Below are positions 17,040 through 24,802 of a stretch of 58,794 nt of DNA, piece after piece (position 1 is the stretch's first letter; every line of letters starts with the position of its first letter). The notes under the pieces were generated by a model. The model was not told the origin of the DNA, ran no database searches, and saw nothing but the letters and a program-made list of their open reading frames with translations. A program made the translations under genes and the position numbers. The stretch covers positions 1 to 58,794 of the forward strand of contig CAZAXD010000009.1 in the NCBI GenBank assembly GCA_964489015.1, in the 5' to 3' direction. This DNA is from JAPYWM01 sp964489015. GTDB lineage: Bacteria; Bacteroidota; Bacteroidia; SpSt-205.

Positions 17040-17047
17040 TATCTTTG
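17040..17047 (+). promoter_or_regulatory. -7 promoter box TATCTTTG for tsf-pyrH-mscS-dapF
   Basis: Five bases separate the box from the tsf ATG, leaving no room for a leader. Confidence 0.72.
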
Positions 17048-17052
17048 CGCCG

Positions 17053-17892
17053 ATGAGCGTTACAGCTGACGCCGTAAAGCGCCTCCGGGACATGACCGGG
17101 GCTGGTATCATGGATTGTAAAAAAGCTTTGGAGGAAACGCAAGGTGATTTTGAGAAGGCTATTGAGATTTTGCGCAAGAAGGGGCACAAGATGGCTGCGG
17201 CACGCAGCGAGCGTACCGCCAAAGAAGGCGCTGTCTTCGCCGCTACGCAAAATGGACAAGGTCATCTCCTGCTCCTAGCTTGTGAAACGGATTTTGTAGC
17301 CCGCAATGCGGACTTTCAGGCTTTCGGCAAAGCTCTGGTCCAAGCAGCGCTACAAGCTGACTTACAAAAACCGGAAGACCTCGCCACGCTTCAAGTAGAG
17401 GGGGTTTCCTTTTCGGACAAGCTAGCGGAGCTCACGACCCGCATTGGTGAAAAGATCGAGATCAGCCAATGGGGGCGCTTGACTGGTGATTATGTGACGG
17501 CCTACATTCACTTAGGGGGGCGTATCGGGGTCCTCGTCTCGCTCAACGGCACAGACGGACTCACACCGGAGCAGCTTTATGAAGCTGGTCAAAATGTCGC
17601 CATGCAAATCGCGGCCCTACGGCCGATCAGTGTCACCCGGCAGGACGTGCCAGAAACTATCCTTGAAAAAGAACGCGAGATTGCCCGTGAGCAGGCCCGA
17701 GCCGAGGGCAAGCCCGAGAACCTCCTCGACAAGATCGCCACAGGCAAGCTCGAGAAATTCTTCAAGGAAGCCGTGCTCCTAGAGCAAGAGTACTTTAGGG
17801 ATCCCCAAAAGACCGTCGGTCAGTATCTCAAAAGCCTCTCCCCCCAACTAAGCGTCGGGAAGTTCCTACGTTTTCAAGTGGGTGAGAAATGA
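17053..17892 (+). CDS. tsf: Elongation factor Ts
   Basis: 279 residues. EF-Ts is the guanine-nucleotide exchange factor for EF-Tu. The N-terminal UBA-like domain reads RLRDMTGAGIMDCKKALEE, and the conserved ETDFVARN loop that contacts EF-Tu is present at about residue 78. The length matches the family. The usual upstream partner rpsB is absent; a secreted amidase gene precedes it and tsf has its own promoter. The stop overlaps the pyrH ATG (ATGA), so UMP kinase synthesis is coupled. Confidence 0.97.
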   Translation: MSVTADAVKRLRDMTGAGIMDCKKALEETQGDFEKAIEILRKKGHKMAAARSERTAKEGAVFAATQNGQGHLLLLACETDFVARNADFQAFGKALVQAALQADLQKPEDLATLQVEGVSFSDKLAELTTRIGEKIEISQWGRLTGDYVTAYIHLGGRIGVLVSLNGTDGLTPEQLYEAGQNVAMQIAALRPISVTRQDVPETILEKEREIAREQARAEGKPENLLDKIATGKLEKFFKEAVLLEQEYFRDPQKTVGQYLKSLSPQLSVGKFLRFQVGEK

Positions 17893-18593
17893 AATACCGG
17901 CGGATTCTACTCAAAATGAGCGGGGAGGCTTTGGCGGGCGGCAAGGGCTATGGTATCGATGCGCAACGCTTGCGTTACTATGCAGAGGAGATGCGGTCTG
18001 TGGTGCAGATTGGGGTCCAGCTTGCGATCGTGATTGGTGGGGGCAATATCTTTCGGGGAATAGACGGCACCGAACAGGGCCTAGACCGCTCTCAGGCGGA
18101 CTATATGGGCATGTTGGCGACGGTCATCAACGGCTTAGCCCTCCAGAACGCTTTGGAGCAGCTAGGCGTGCCGACGCGGGTCCAATCGGCTATTGAGATG
18201 GCGCGCATTGCCGAGCCCTTCATTCGGCGGCGCGCCATTCGGCACTTAGAAAAGGGGCGCGTAGTCATTTTCGCGGCCGGAACGGGTAATCCCTTCTTTA
18301 CCACCGATACGGCAGCCACCCTGCGGGCTATCGAGATCGGGGCGGACGTCCTCCTAAAAGCCACGCAGGTTGATGGGATCTACACAGCCGATCCCAAAAA
18401 AGACCTCTCCGCCCAAAAGTTTGACCAGATCACTTATCAAGAAGCCCTCGATAGAAGGCTCAATGTCATGGACCTTACCGCCTTTACCCTATCCCAGGAA
18501 AATCGCCTTCCTATGATCGTCTTCAACATCCTGCAGCCCGGGGCCCTGTATCGGATTGTATTAGGCGAATCTATCGGGACCTTGGTGCATTAG
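17889..18593 (+). CDS. pyrH: UMP kinase
   Basis: A 234-residue amino-acid-kinase-fold enzyme converting UMP to UDP. The N-terminal phosphate-binding segment is RILLKMSGEALAG, followed by VIGGGNIFRG. The nucleotide part includes GTGNPFFTTDTAA and the bacterial signature KATQVDGIYTADPKK. It is translationally coupled to tsf. In many bacteria frr follows pyrH; here the next gene is an mscS homologue, three bases downstream. Confidence 0.97.
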   Translation: MKYRRILLKMSGEALAGGKGYGIDAQRLRYYAEEMRSVVQIGVQLAIVIGGGNIFRGIDGTEQGLDRSQADYMGMLATVINGLALQNALEQLGVPTRVQSAIEMARIAEPFIRRRAIRHLEKGRVVIFAAGTGNPFFTTDTAATLRAIEIGADVLLKATQVDGIYTADPKKDLSAQKFDQITYQEALDRRLNVMDLTAFTLSQENRLPMIVFNILQPGALYRIVLGESIGTLVH

Positions 18594-18596
18594 GGT

Positions 18597-19727
18597 ATGG
18601 GCTGGTGGGAGTGGCTGCGGACCGAGTGGCAAGGGTTAGAGATCCTGCGATGGCTGATCGGCGGCGCCATCCTAGTACTGTGGTACTTTTTACGCCGACT
18701 CTTATCAAAGGGGTTCTCCCGTCTCCTGTACCTCGTGCTTCGCTCGCAAGCTTATATCACGAAGGCGGAGCTCGAGCGCCTCATGCGCCCGGCTTGGATT
18801 TTTCTTTTAGCTCTCATTGCCTTTTACAGCACTAGTGCCATTCTCCGCTTTCTGCATCTACCCCAGCAGTATCAGAACCTCCTCCACCGTGTATTTGAAG
18901 GGCTTTTTCTCATATCGGGCGGTTTCATCGTAAGCCGCCTTTTGGCGGTTTTAGAAACAATCCTCATTGCTAAATACACCCAAGCCGGGGAAAGCAATAA
19001 GATTCAGCTCATTCATCCCCTTTTGGGGATAGCCCGGATTTTGGCGTTTGTTTTGGTGATAATACTGATTTTACAGCACAGCCTAGGCGTCAATGTGACG
19101 GCTTTTCTCACGGGCCTCGGGCTAGGGGGGCTAGCGGTAGCTTTAGCGGCCCAAGACACGCTTCAGCATTTTATCGGGGCCATGGTTATCTTTACAGACC
19201 GGCCGTTCCAGCTTGGTGAGATCATTCAGCTTGAATCTGGCATCGTGGGCACAGTCGAACGGATAGGGCTGCGCTCGACCCAGATCCGAACAGTAGACGG
19301 ACTCTTGTTAATTGTGCCTAACAAAAAGCTGGTGGACTCGCTCGTCTCCAACCTTTCACGCACCGAACGCCGACGAGTATGGATCCGCATAGGGCTTCTG
19401 TATCGGACGCCGCAGCCCGTGCTAGCCGCCCTCCGCAAAGACTTAATTGAAGTCATAAGCCGGTGGCCGTTCATCCTGTCTGACCCCGCTCCCCAAGTGC
19501 TTTTTACCAACTACCTCGACTCCAGTCTAGAGGTCAGTCTGATTGCTTTTTACGACCCCACGTATGTGGTTCCTGAGACCGGCCAGCCGATTATGCTTTC
19601 TCAGGTGCAAGACCAGCTCAATACTCTCCTACTAGAAACTATACGGCGTTATTCACCCCAAACCGACTTCGCTTTCCCCACAAGAACCCTACTCGTGGAG
19701 CGGAGCGATGCTTCTGACTTCGGTTGA
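18597..19727 (+). CDS. MscS-family mechanosensitive ion channel
   Basis: A 376-residue small-conductance mechanosensitive channel homologue. It has four N-terminal hydrophobic helices, then the pore-lining helix rich in Gly and Ala (TGLGLGGLAVALAAQD), and the beta domain entry FTDRPFQLGEIIQLESGIVGTVERIGLRST, followed by a cytosolic vestibule domain. It would open under hypo-osmotic membrane tension. ATG at 18597 is three bases after the pyrH stop, and its stop overlaps dapF as TGATG, so it is part of the tsf operon. Confidence 0.93.
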   Translation: MGWWEWLRTEWQGLEILRWLIGGAILVLWYFLRRLLSKGFSRLLYLVLRSQAYITKAELERLMRPAWIFLLALIAFYSTSAILRFLHLPQQYQNLLHRVFEGLFLISGGFIVSRLLAVLETILIAKYTQAGESNKIQLIHPLLGIARILAFVLVIILILQHSLGVNVTAFLTGLGLGGLAVALAAQDTLQHFIGAMVIFTDRPFQLGEIIQLESGIVGTVERIGLRSTQIRTVDGLLLIVPNKKLVDSLVSNLSRTERRRVWIRIGLLYRTPQPVLAALRKDLIEVISRWPFILSDPAPQVLFTNYLDSSLEVSLIAFYDPTYVVPETGQPIMLSQVQDQLNTLLLETIRRYSPQTDFAFPTRTLLVERSDASDFG

Positions 19728-20473
19728 TGCTGGGCTTTCGTAAGATAGTTGCGGCGGGGAACGATTTTCTCGTGCTATCGGTTGATCCGGCTTTGCTTTC
19801 GGCAGAAGAGCGGCGACGGCTTTGTGATCGGCACTGGAGCATAGGCGCTGACGGGATCGTGCACCTTTATCCTGCGACGGAGCCGTACCACTTTCGGATG
19901 GGGTATTGGAATGCCGATGGGGAGTTAGGCAGCTTCTGCGGCAATGGCGCCCGGGTCGCTATCAAGCTAGCCCAAGAGGTCTACCAAAAGACACACTTCC
20001 ACTTTTTAGCGGCGGATGGCGCGCACGACGGAGAGGTCTTCGCACCAGACCGTATAGGCGTCACGCTCACGATTCGCCGCCCGCCCCAAATCAGGCCAGC
20101 CGGGGGCCTGTGGGTAGATAGCGGCTCCCCCCATTTGCTCTTGCCGGTCGAAGGCGACCTATGGAGCCTGCCTTTATCCGAAATAGCCCCCGCGCTCCGA
20201 CTAGAGCCCACCTTCGATCCGGGAGGCGTGAATGTAAATTTCTACGCGACGTTAGCGGATGGGTATGCCTTACGTACTTATGAGCGGGGCGTAGAAGCCG
20301 AGACGCTAAGCTGTGGTACCGCCTGCGTGGCGTTAGCCGCGACCCTTGGTCAGCGTAGCGTCAAAATACACACGAAAGGAGGCGCCCTGCTCGTTTACCG
20401 GCTAGACGAACAAACCTATCAACTACAAGGGCCCGTTGTAGAGGTAGCGTCTGGTATCCTTTATCGATTCTAA
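19727..20473 (+). CDS. dapF: Diaminopimelate epimerase
   Basis: A 248-residue PLP-independent epimerase converting LL- to meso-diaminopimelate for lysine and peptidoglycan synthesis. The two catalytic cysteines are visible in SFCGNGARVA and LSCGTACVALA, each in its normal place in the two symmetric halves. FRKIVAAGNDFLVLS is the usual N-terminus. ATG at 19727 overlaps the mscS stop. The stop TAA shares the tetranucleotide CTAA (20470-20473) with the stop of a convergent small gene, so there is no terminator space between them. Confidence 0.95.
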   Translation: MLGFRKIVAAGNDFLVLSVDPALLSAEERRRLCDRHWSIGADGIVHLYPATEPYHFRMGYWNADGELGSFCGNGARVAIKLAQEVYQKTHFHFLAADGAHDGEVFAPDRIGVTLTIRRPPQIRPAGGLWVDSGSPHLLLPVEGDLWSLPLSEIAPALRLEPTFDPGGVNVNFYATLADGYALRTYERGVEAETLSCGTACVALAATLGQRSVKIHTKGGALLVYRLDEQTYQLQGPVVEVASGILYRF

Positions 20474-20646
20474 GTTCCAAATTCTTTGGCGAGCTTCTCG
20501 GCCTGCTCAAATAGCTTTTGCCGCTCGTCATCCGGCAGCGTAGGATTTTTTAGCTCTTCGAGGGCCTGCTCTAAGATACCCTTTACAGACTTACGAAGAT
20601 CGGGTTTTTCAAGAGCAGTCTTGATGAGCGCCTCAAGGTTTGCCAT
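20470..20646 (-). CDS. Small helical protein of 58 residues, unknown function
   Basis: Reads MANLEALIKTALEKP, then a charged helical stretch ending in EKLAKEFGT. It has about one third Lys, Arg, Glu or Asp with regular hydrophobic spacing, as in a helical hairpin or coiled coil. The ATG is 22 bases after the fabD stop on the same strand, and the stop interleaves with dapF as CTAA. The third-base pattern and composition look like a real gene rather than a shadow. It is the last gene of the rpmI-rplT-fabD unit. I do not recognise a family. Confidence 0.7.
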   Translation of the reverse strand: MANLEALIKTALEKPDLRKSVKGILEQALEELKNPTLPDDERQKLFEQAEKLAKEFGT

Positions 20647-20667
20647 ACTCGACGAAGTTAGGGCTTT

Positions 20668-21549
20668 TTAGGCATCGAAGGCCTGAGTAGTCGCTTCGGG
20701 CAGCGTGCGACGGACTAGGCCACTCAAGACCGTGCCAGCGCCCAGTTCATAAAAGGTACGAATGCCGTCCGCCCACATAGCCTCTAAGGTTTGACGCCAG
20801 CGAACAGGCGCGGTAAGCTGCTCAATCAGAAGCGCCTTGAGACGAGCTGGGTCGGTCGTCGCTTGGGGTGAGACATTGGGATAGATAGGACAGCGGGGCA
20901 CCCGAAAGGGTATCTGCTCAATGTGAACCGCGAGCTTCTCTCGGGCTGAGGCCATCAGGGGTGAATGGAAAGCGCCGTTGACGGCCAGCTTTTTGGCGAG
21001 CTTGGCGCCGGCGGCCTTAGCTTTTTGGATGAGGGCATCCACGGCTGCCACCTCGCCCGACACCACAAGCTGACCAGGAGAATTGTAGTTAGCAGGCACG
21101 ACGAGCCCTTCGACCACAGACCGACAGAGGTCTTCTACGAGGGCATCCTCTAAGCCGATGATGGCAGCCATGGTGCTAGGACGCTCGTCACAGGCAGCCT
21201 GCATCCCATTCGCACGCACTTGAACTAGGGATAAACCCTCTTCAAACGAGACTACCCCGGCCACGGCTAGTGCTGTAAACTCCCCTAAGGAATGACCGGC
21301 GACGGCGGCGGGCATAAGCGGACGCGCTTGGGCCACCGCATAACTATGAACGTATAATGCCGGCTGCGTAACAGACGTATGTAGCAGAGCATCTGCCGGC
21401 CCCGAGAACATATACTCCCGTAGCGGAAAGCCCAAAACCTGCTCAGCCACTTCAAATAAGGGGCGGACCGCAGGAACCGCTTCATAAAGGACCTTCCCCA
21501 TGCCAACGGCTTGGGATCCCTGACCCGGGAAAAGGAGCGCTAGGCTCAT
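20668..21549 (-). CDS. fabD: Malonyl-CoA:ACP transacylase FabD
   Basis: 293 residues. It transfers malonyl groups from CoA to acyl carrier protein for fatty-acid synthesis. Conserved elements are the N-terminal LLFPGQGSQAVGMG, the nucleophile elbow AGHSLGEFTALAV (Ser), the Arg region VQVRANGMQAA, and the catalytic His in NGAFHSPLM. ATG at 21549 overlaps the rplT stop as ATGA. Being coupled to ribosomal protein L20 instead of sitting in a fab cluster is unusual and could link lipid precursor supply to ribosome synthesis. Confidence 0.95.
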   Translation of the reverse strand: MSLALLFPGQGSQAVGMGKVLYEAVPAVRPLFEVAEQVLGFPLREYMFSGPADALLHTSVTQPALYVHSYAVAQARPLMPAAVAGHSLGEFTALAVAGVVSFEEGLSLVQVRANGMQAACDERPSTMAAIIGLEDALVEDLCRSVVEGLVVPANYNSPGQLVVSGEVAAVDALIQKAKAAGAKLAKKLAVNGAFHSPLMASAREKLAVHIEQIPFRVPRCPIYPNVSPQATTDPARLKALLIEQLTAPVRWRQTLEAMWADGIRTFYELGAGTVLSGLVRRTLPEATTQAFDA

Positions 21550-21893
21550 GCCCCCTGAGCCTGACGAACGATAGCTTCGAAGGCTTGGGGGTGAGTCGCC
21601 GCTAAATCCGCTAATATCTTGCGATTGAGCGGAATGCCGGCCGCTTTGAGCTTATGCATAAGCTCGCTATACGACAGACCCAACGCCCGTGCCGCGGCAT
21701 TGATGCGCACAATCCAAAGCCGTCGAAATTCACGCTTCTTTCGCCGCCGATGGATATAGGCGTAAACAAGCCCCTTCTTGAGCTGATTATGTGCAAAGCG
21801 AAAAACGTTTTTCTTTTTCCCCCAATATCCTTTAGCCTGGCGCAGCACGCGCCGCCGCCGCTCCCGAGAAGCTGGACGATTCCGTACTCGCAT
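21546..21893 (-). CDS. rplT: Ribosomal protein L20 (bL20)
   Basis: A 115-residue 23S rRNA-binding protein of the large subunit. The N-terminal basic half (RERRRRVLRQAKGYWGKKKN) and the globular part (RLWIVRINAAARALG, YSELMHKLKAAG) match the family, with normal length. The ATG is three bases after the rpmI stop. In Bacteria L20 often controls its own operon by binding a leader RNA; here the operon appears to have no leader, so that mechanism is unlikely in this form. Confidence 0.97.
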   Translation of the reverse strand: MRVRNRPASRERRRRVLRQAKGYWGKKKNVFRFAHNQLKKGLVYAYIHRRRKKREFRRLWIVRINAAARALGLSYSELMHKLKAAGIPLNRKILADLAATHPQAFEAIVRQAQGA

Positions 21894-21896
21894 ACG

Positions 21897-22088
21897 TTAG
21901 GCAATATGTTGAATTAGCAAAGATAAACGCGGATAATCCGCCCCTTTGACCAAGCGATCTTTTCGGAGGGCTCGCTTGCGACGACGAGATTTTGCACTAA
22001 AGTTATGTCGGCGACCGGTCGCCTTGTGCAGGACCTTGCCCGTCGCCGTCACCTTAAAACGTTTTTGACTTCCAGAATGGCCTTTCAT
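21897..22088 (-). CDS. rpmI: Ribosomal protein L35 (bL35)
   Basis: 63 residues: MKGHSGSQKRFKVTATGKVL followed by RRHNFSAKSRRRKRALRK, the standard bL35 pattern. The frame extends to a TTG at 22097 that would give the common MPxMK start. However, that TTG is part of the TACCTTTG promoter box itself and cannot be transcribed from it. ATG 22088, six bases after the box, is therefore the supported start. infC, the usual first gene of this operon, is not here; mdh lies upstream. Confidence 0.95.
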   Translation of the reverse strand: MKGHSGSQKRFKVTATGKVLHKATGRRHNFSAKSRRRKRALRKDRLVKGADYPRLSLLIQHIA

Positions 22089-22094
22089 GGCGGG

Positions 22095-22102
22095 CAAAGG
22101 TA
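22095..22102 (-). promoter_or_regulatory. -7 promoter box TACCTTTG for rpmI-rplT-fabD
   Basis: The box ends six bases before ATG 22088 and abuts the mdh stop codon (TAA 22105-22103). It decides the rpmI start. Confidence 0.72.
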
Positions 22103-23029
22103 CTAAAATTTAAGCACAGCATTCATACTACGCACGGCCTGAGCCGACTGCTGCAAAAGCGCTTTTTCCTCATCATTGAGCGCAAGCTGAATTATCTCCT
22201 CCACGCCGTTTCGCCCCAGCTTGACAGGCACGCCAATGTAAATGTCTTCGAGGTCATATTGGCCATTCAGGTACACGCTGCAGGGCAAAATTCGCTTCTG
22301 ATCTAGCAAAATCGATATCACCATTTGCGCGATAGCCGTCCCAGGTGCATACCAGGCCGAGGTGCCGAGAAGCTTGGTAATCTCTCCACCGCCAAACTTG
22401 GTACGTTCGATGATGGCATCGAGCCGAGCTTTAGGGATGAGATTGACAATCGGAATGCCGCTTACCATCGAGTACCTCGGCAAAGGCACCATGGTGTCGC
22501 CATGGCCTCCAAGCAGCATGGCTTCGATATCCTGGACAGAACACTCCAGTTCTTGCGCCAAAAAGTAGCGATAACGAGCCGTATCTAAAACGCCTGCCAT
22601 GCCGATGACCCGCTGGGAGGGAAGTCGCGAGAGCTTATAGGCGTAGTAAGCCATGGTGTCCAGCGGGTTGGTTACGATGATAAAGAACGCATTGGGCGAA
22701 TAAAAGACAGCCGGCTCGATGACGGATTTGATGATTTCTGCATTGACGTGGACGAGATCATCTCGGCTCATCCCGGGGCTACGAGGCCGCCCAGAAGTCA
22801 CGACCACAATGTCAGAGTCTGCTGTCGCCTTGTAGTCATTGGTGACGCCCCGCACCTTGGTGTCAAAGCCTAGGAGCGGCGAGGTTTGCGCAATATCGAG
22901 TGCCTTTCCCTCTGCCAGACCTTCTTTTATGTCCAGGAGGATGACTTCGTGACAGACGTTGGAGCGCGCTATGACATCCGCCGCTGTCGCACCGACATTA
23001 CCGGCCCCAATAATACTGACTTTAGCCAT
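22103..23029 (-). CDS. mdh: Malate dehydrogenase (LDH-like type)
   Basis: A 308-residue NAD-dependent dehydrogenase of the TCA cycle. It shows the Rossmann motif IIGAGNVGATAADVI, the loop SGRPRSPGMSRDDL whose arginines fit malate rather than lactate, NPLDTMAYYAYK, and the catalytic His in LGGHGDTMVPLPRYS. ATG at 23029 is four bases after a TACCTTTG box; the upstream GTG in frame lies within the box. It forms a single-gene unit between the M61 peptidase and rpmI. Confidence 0.95.
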   Translation of the reverse strand: MAKVSIIGAGNVGATAADVIARSNVCHEVILLDIKEGLAEGKALDIAQTSPLLGFDTKVRGVTNDYKATADSDIVVVTSGRPRSPGMSRDDLVHVNAEIIKSVIEPAVFYSPNAFFIIVTNPLDTMAYYAYKLSRLPSQRVIGMAGVLDTARYRYFLAQELECSVQDIEAMLLGGHGDTMVPLPRYSMVSGIPIVNLIPKARLDAIIERTKFGGGEITKLLGTSAWYAPGTAIAQMVISILLDQKRILPCSVYLNGQYDLEDIYIGVPVKLGRNGVEEIIQLALNDEEKALLQQSAQAVRSMNAVLKF

Positions 23030-23033
23030 GAGG

Positions 23034-23041
23034 CAAAGGTA
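23034..23041 (-). promoter_or_regulatory. -7 promoter box TACCTTTG for mdh
   Basis: Four bases separate the box from ATG 23029, in a gap of only 18 bases between the M61 stop and the mdh start. Confidence 0.72.
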
Positions 23042-23047
23042 CACCTT

Positions 23048-24802
23048 TTAGGGCCGAGTCAAAAAGCCCGGGGTCGTGGGACGCAAGGAAATTTTGACCA
23101 CGGACGACGCGCGGCGCGGATCATAAATCAGCACGCCCTCCATCGGGAAGCCCTGGCGCGTCCAGCCTAAAGCAAGCCCAGTGCCAGGCTTTAGTCGCTC
23201 CCAGCACTCCGCATCCCACTGCGGAGCGGCTTGGGTCTGCACCGTTAGGAGAAGATCCCCACTACAGAGGCCAGCCTTGGCGGCTAAGCTGCCCGGCACA
23301 ACCTCTTCGATGAGAAGGCCCTCGCCCTCGGGCTTGACCCGTAGCCCCACCCGAGCCCAACCTGGGGCGGGGTTCACCTCTTCTTGGACGTCTAATGGCA
23401 ATCCTGCCGCAATACCCCGATAAGAAGGGCGTACACGACCCTCTACCACCTCCATCCAAAAGCGCCGCACCCTATTCGCCTTGCCGCGTCCCAAAAGCAC
23501 ACACACCGCCCGCTCAACCCCATCCTCCGGTAGTCCGCGTCCCCGCTTGTAGTAGTGCTCATACAGATAACGCATGAGGCTATCCAAGGTGAGACGCCCA
23601 CCACTTTCTCGCCGAAGAAACAAGTCCAAGAGCAAACCGACCCGCCGTCCAGCCATATAAAAAGAACCCTGCAAAAACGCCGGCCGATACGAAGAGGTAG
23701 CTAACCAGCTGTCCATACTCAATTCCGCCGGCGAAAAAGCCTGGTACACCCATTGATTCTCGATGGTATTGAGAAAGCGGTTGGTTTCATCCCAAAAGGT
23801 TTCTTCCGACCAAATCCCGGCTCGAGCTAGCGTGAGACCCGTGTAGTACTCCGTCACGCCTTCCGTTAGCCAATGGAGGCTCGTAGCCGGAGGCTTATTG
23901 TAATCATAGGGCCAGAGGGCAGCAGGCCGAAGCCGCTTCACATTCCACACATGAAAAAACTCATGGGCCGAGATCCCGAGAAAGCTCTTTAGGGCTTCCT
24001 CACTTTGGGCACCGCTCTGGGGCAGGACAAAAACCGCACAGTTTTCATGCTCTACCGCATGGCGCATCGAAAAGGGTACCAGAATGTAAATAAAGTGATA
24101 AGCCGTGAGCGGAATTTCGCCCCAGACGGCTTTTTGGACTTGGACGATACGACACAGGTCCGCCACGAAGCCATCTAACGTCTCGGCCCCAACCTCTCCC
24201 CAAAAATGCACATACAGGGTGACGTCTTCGCAGGTAGTTTGCGCTTGACGCAGCGTGGGTGCAATCACAAAGGGCGCATCTACGAGCTGGTGATATGAGG
24301 CGGCTTGATACCGGCGCGGCGCTATAGCTGGAAGCGCCGTCGCGACCTGCCAGTCTACGGGCAAATCCGGGAGCTCTAACTGGCAAGGCTTGTCTATTGA
24401 CTCTGGTACATACACAAAGAGCGTAATCGGATTGAAATACACCAGACCTGGCATGACATAGCTTGATCCGGCGTCCAACATGCGGGCATACACGCGATAG
24501 GTCACCCGCAGTTGCTTCTGATCTACATGAAGAACCCGCCAGGTATCCTTATCGACCTTTTGCCATGGCAGCGGTGTGCCGTCCTGTCCTTCCGCAGCAA
24601 AATCGTAAACCGCCCCGGCGTAGTTTTGTAAAATGTAGCGACCGGGTCGCCAAGCTGGCATCCGAAAGTCTGTGTACTTTCCGGTAGAAGTCGGCGCGTG
24701 CACCTCGACCCTGTAGGTGAAGGGGCCTTCCGTTGCCCAGTAGAGCCGATAAACGACCTGTGTCATACCTAGCAAAGGAAAGAACCAGAGTCGTCTAAGC
24801 AT
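23048..24802 (-). CDS. M61-family peptidase with PDZ domain
   Basis: A 584-residue glycyl-aminopeptidase-like protein. ATG at 24802 gives a hydrophobic N-terminus (MLRRLWFFPLLGMTQVVY), probably a signal peptide. An N-terminal beta domain (M61_N) with PAWRPGRYILQNYA is followed by the zinc site SAHEFFHVWNVKRLRP and the downstream Glu in LTEGVTEYYTG. A PDZ domain lies at about residues 480-560 (LLIEEVVPGSLAAKAGLCSGDLL). It probably degrades peptides in the periplasm. Its start overlaps the end of kynU by eight bases, so it is the second gene of that unit. Confidence 0.9.
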   Translation of the reverse strand: MLRRLWFFPLLGMTQVVYRLYWATEGPFTYRVEVHAPTSTGKYTDFRMPAWRPGRYILQNYAGAVYDFAAEGQDGTPLPWQKVDKDTWRVLHVDQKQLRVTYRVYARMLDAGSSYVMPGLVYFNPITLFVYVPESIDKPCQLELPDLPVDWQVATALPAIAPRRYQAASYHQLVDAPFVIAPTLRQAQTTCEDVTLYVHFWGEVGAETLDGFVADLCRIVQVQKAVWGEIPLTAYHFIYILVPFSMRHAVEHENCAVFVLPQSGAQSEEALKSFLGISAHEFFHVWNVKRLRPAALWPYDYNKPPATSLHWLTEGVTEYYTGLTLARAGIWSEETFWDETNRFLNTIENQWVYQAFSPAELSMDSWLATSSYRPAFLQGSFYMAGRRVGLLLDLFLRRESGGRLTLDSLMRYLYEHYYKRGRGLPEDGVERAVCVLLGRGKANRVRRFWMEVVEGRVRPSYRGIAAGLPLDVQEEVNPAPGWARVGLRVKPEGEGLLIEEVVPGSLAAKAGLCSGDLLLTVQTQAAPQWDAECWERLKPGTGLALGWTRQGFPMEGVLIYDPRRASSVVKISLRPTTPGFLTRP

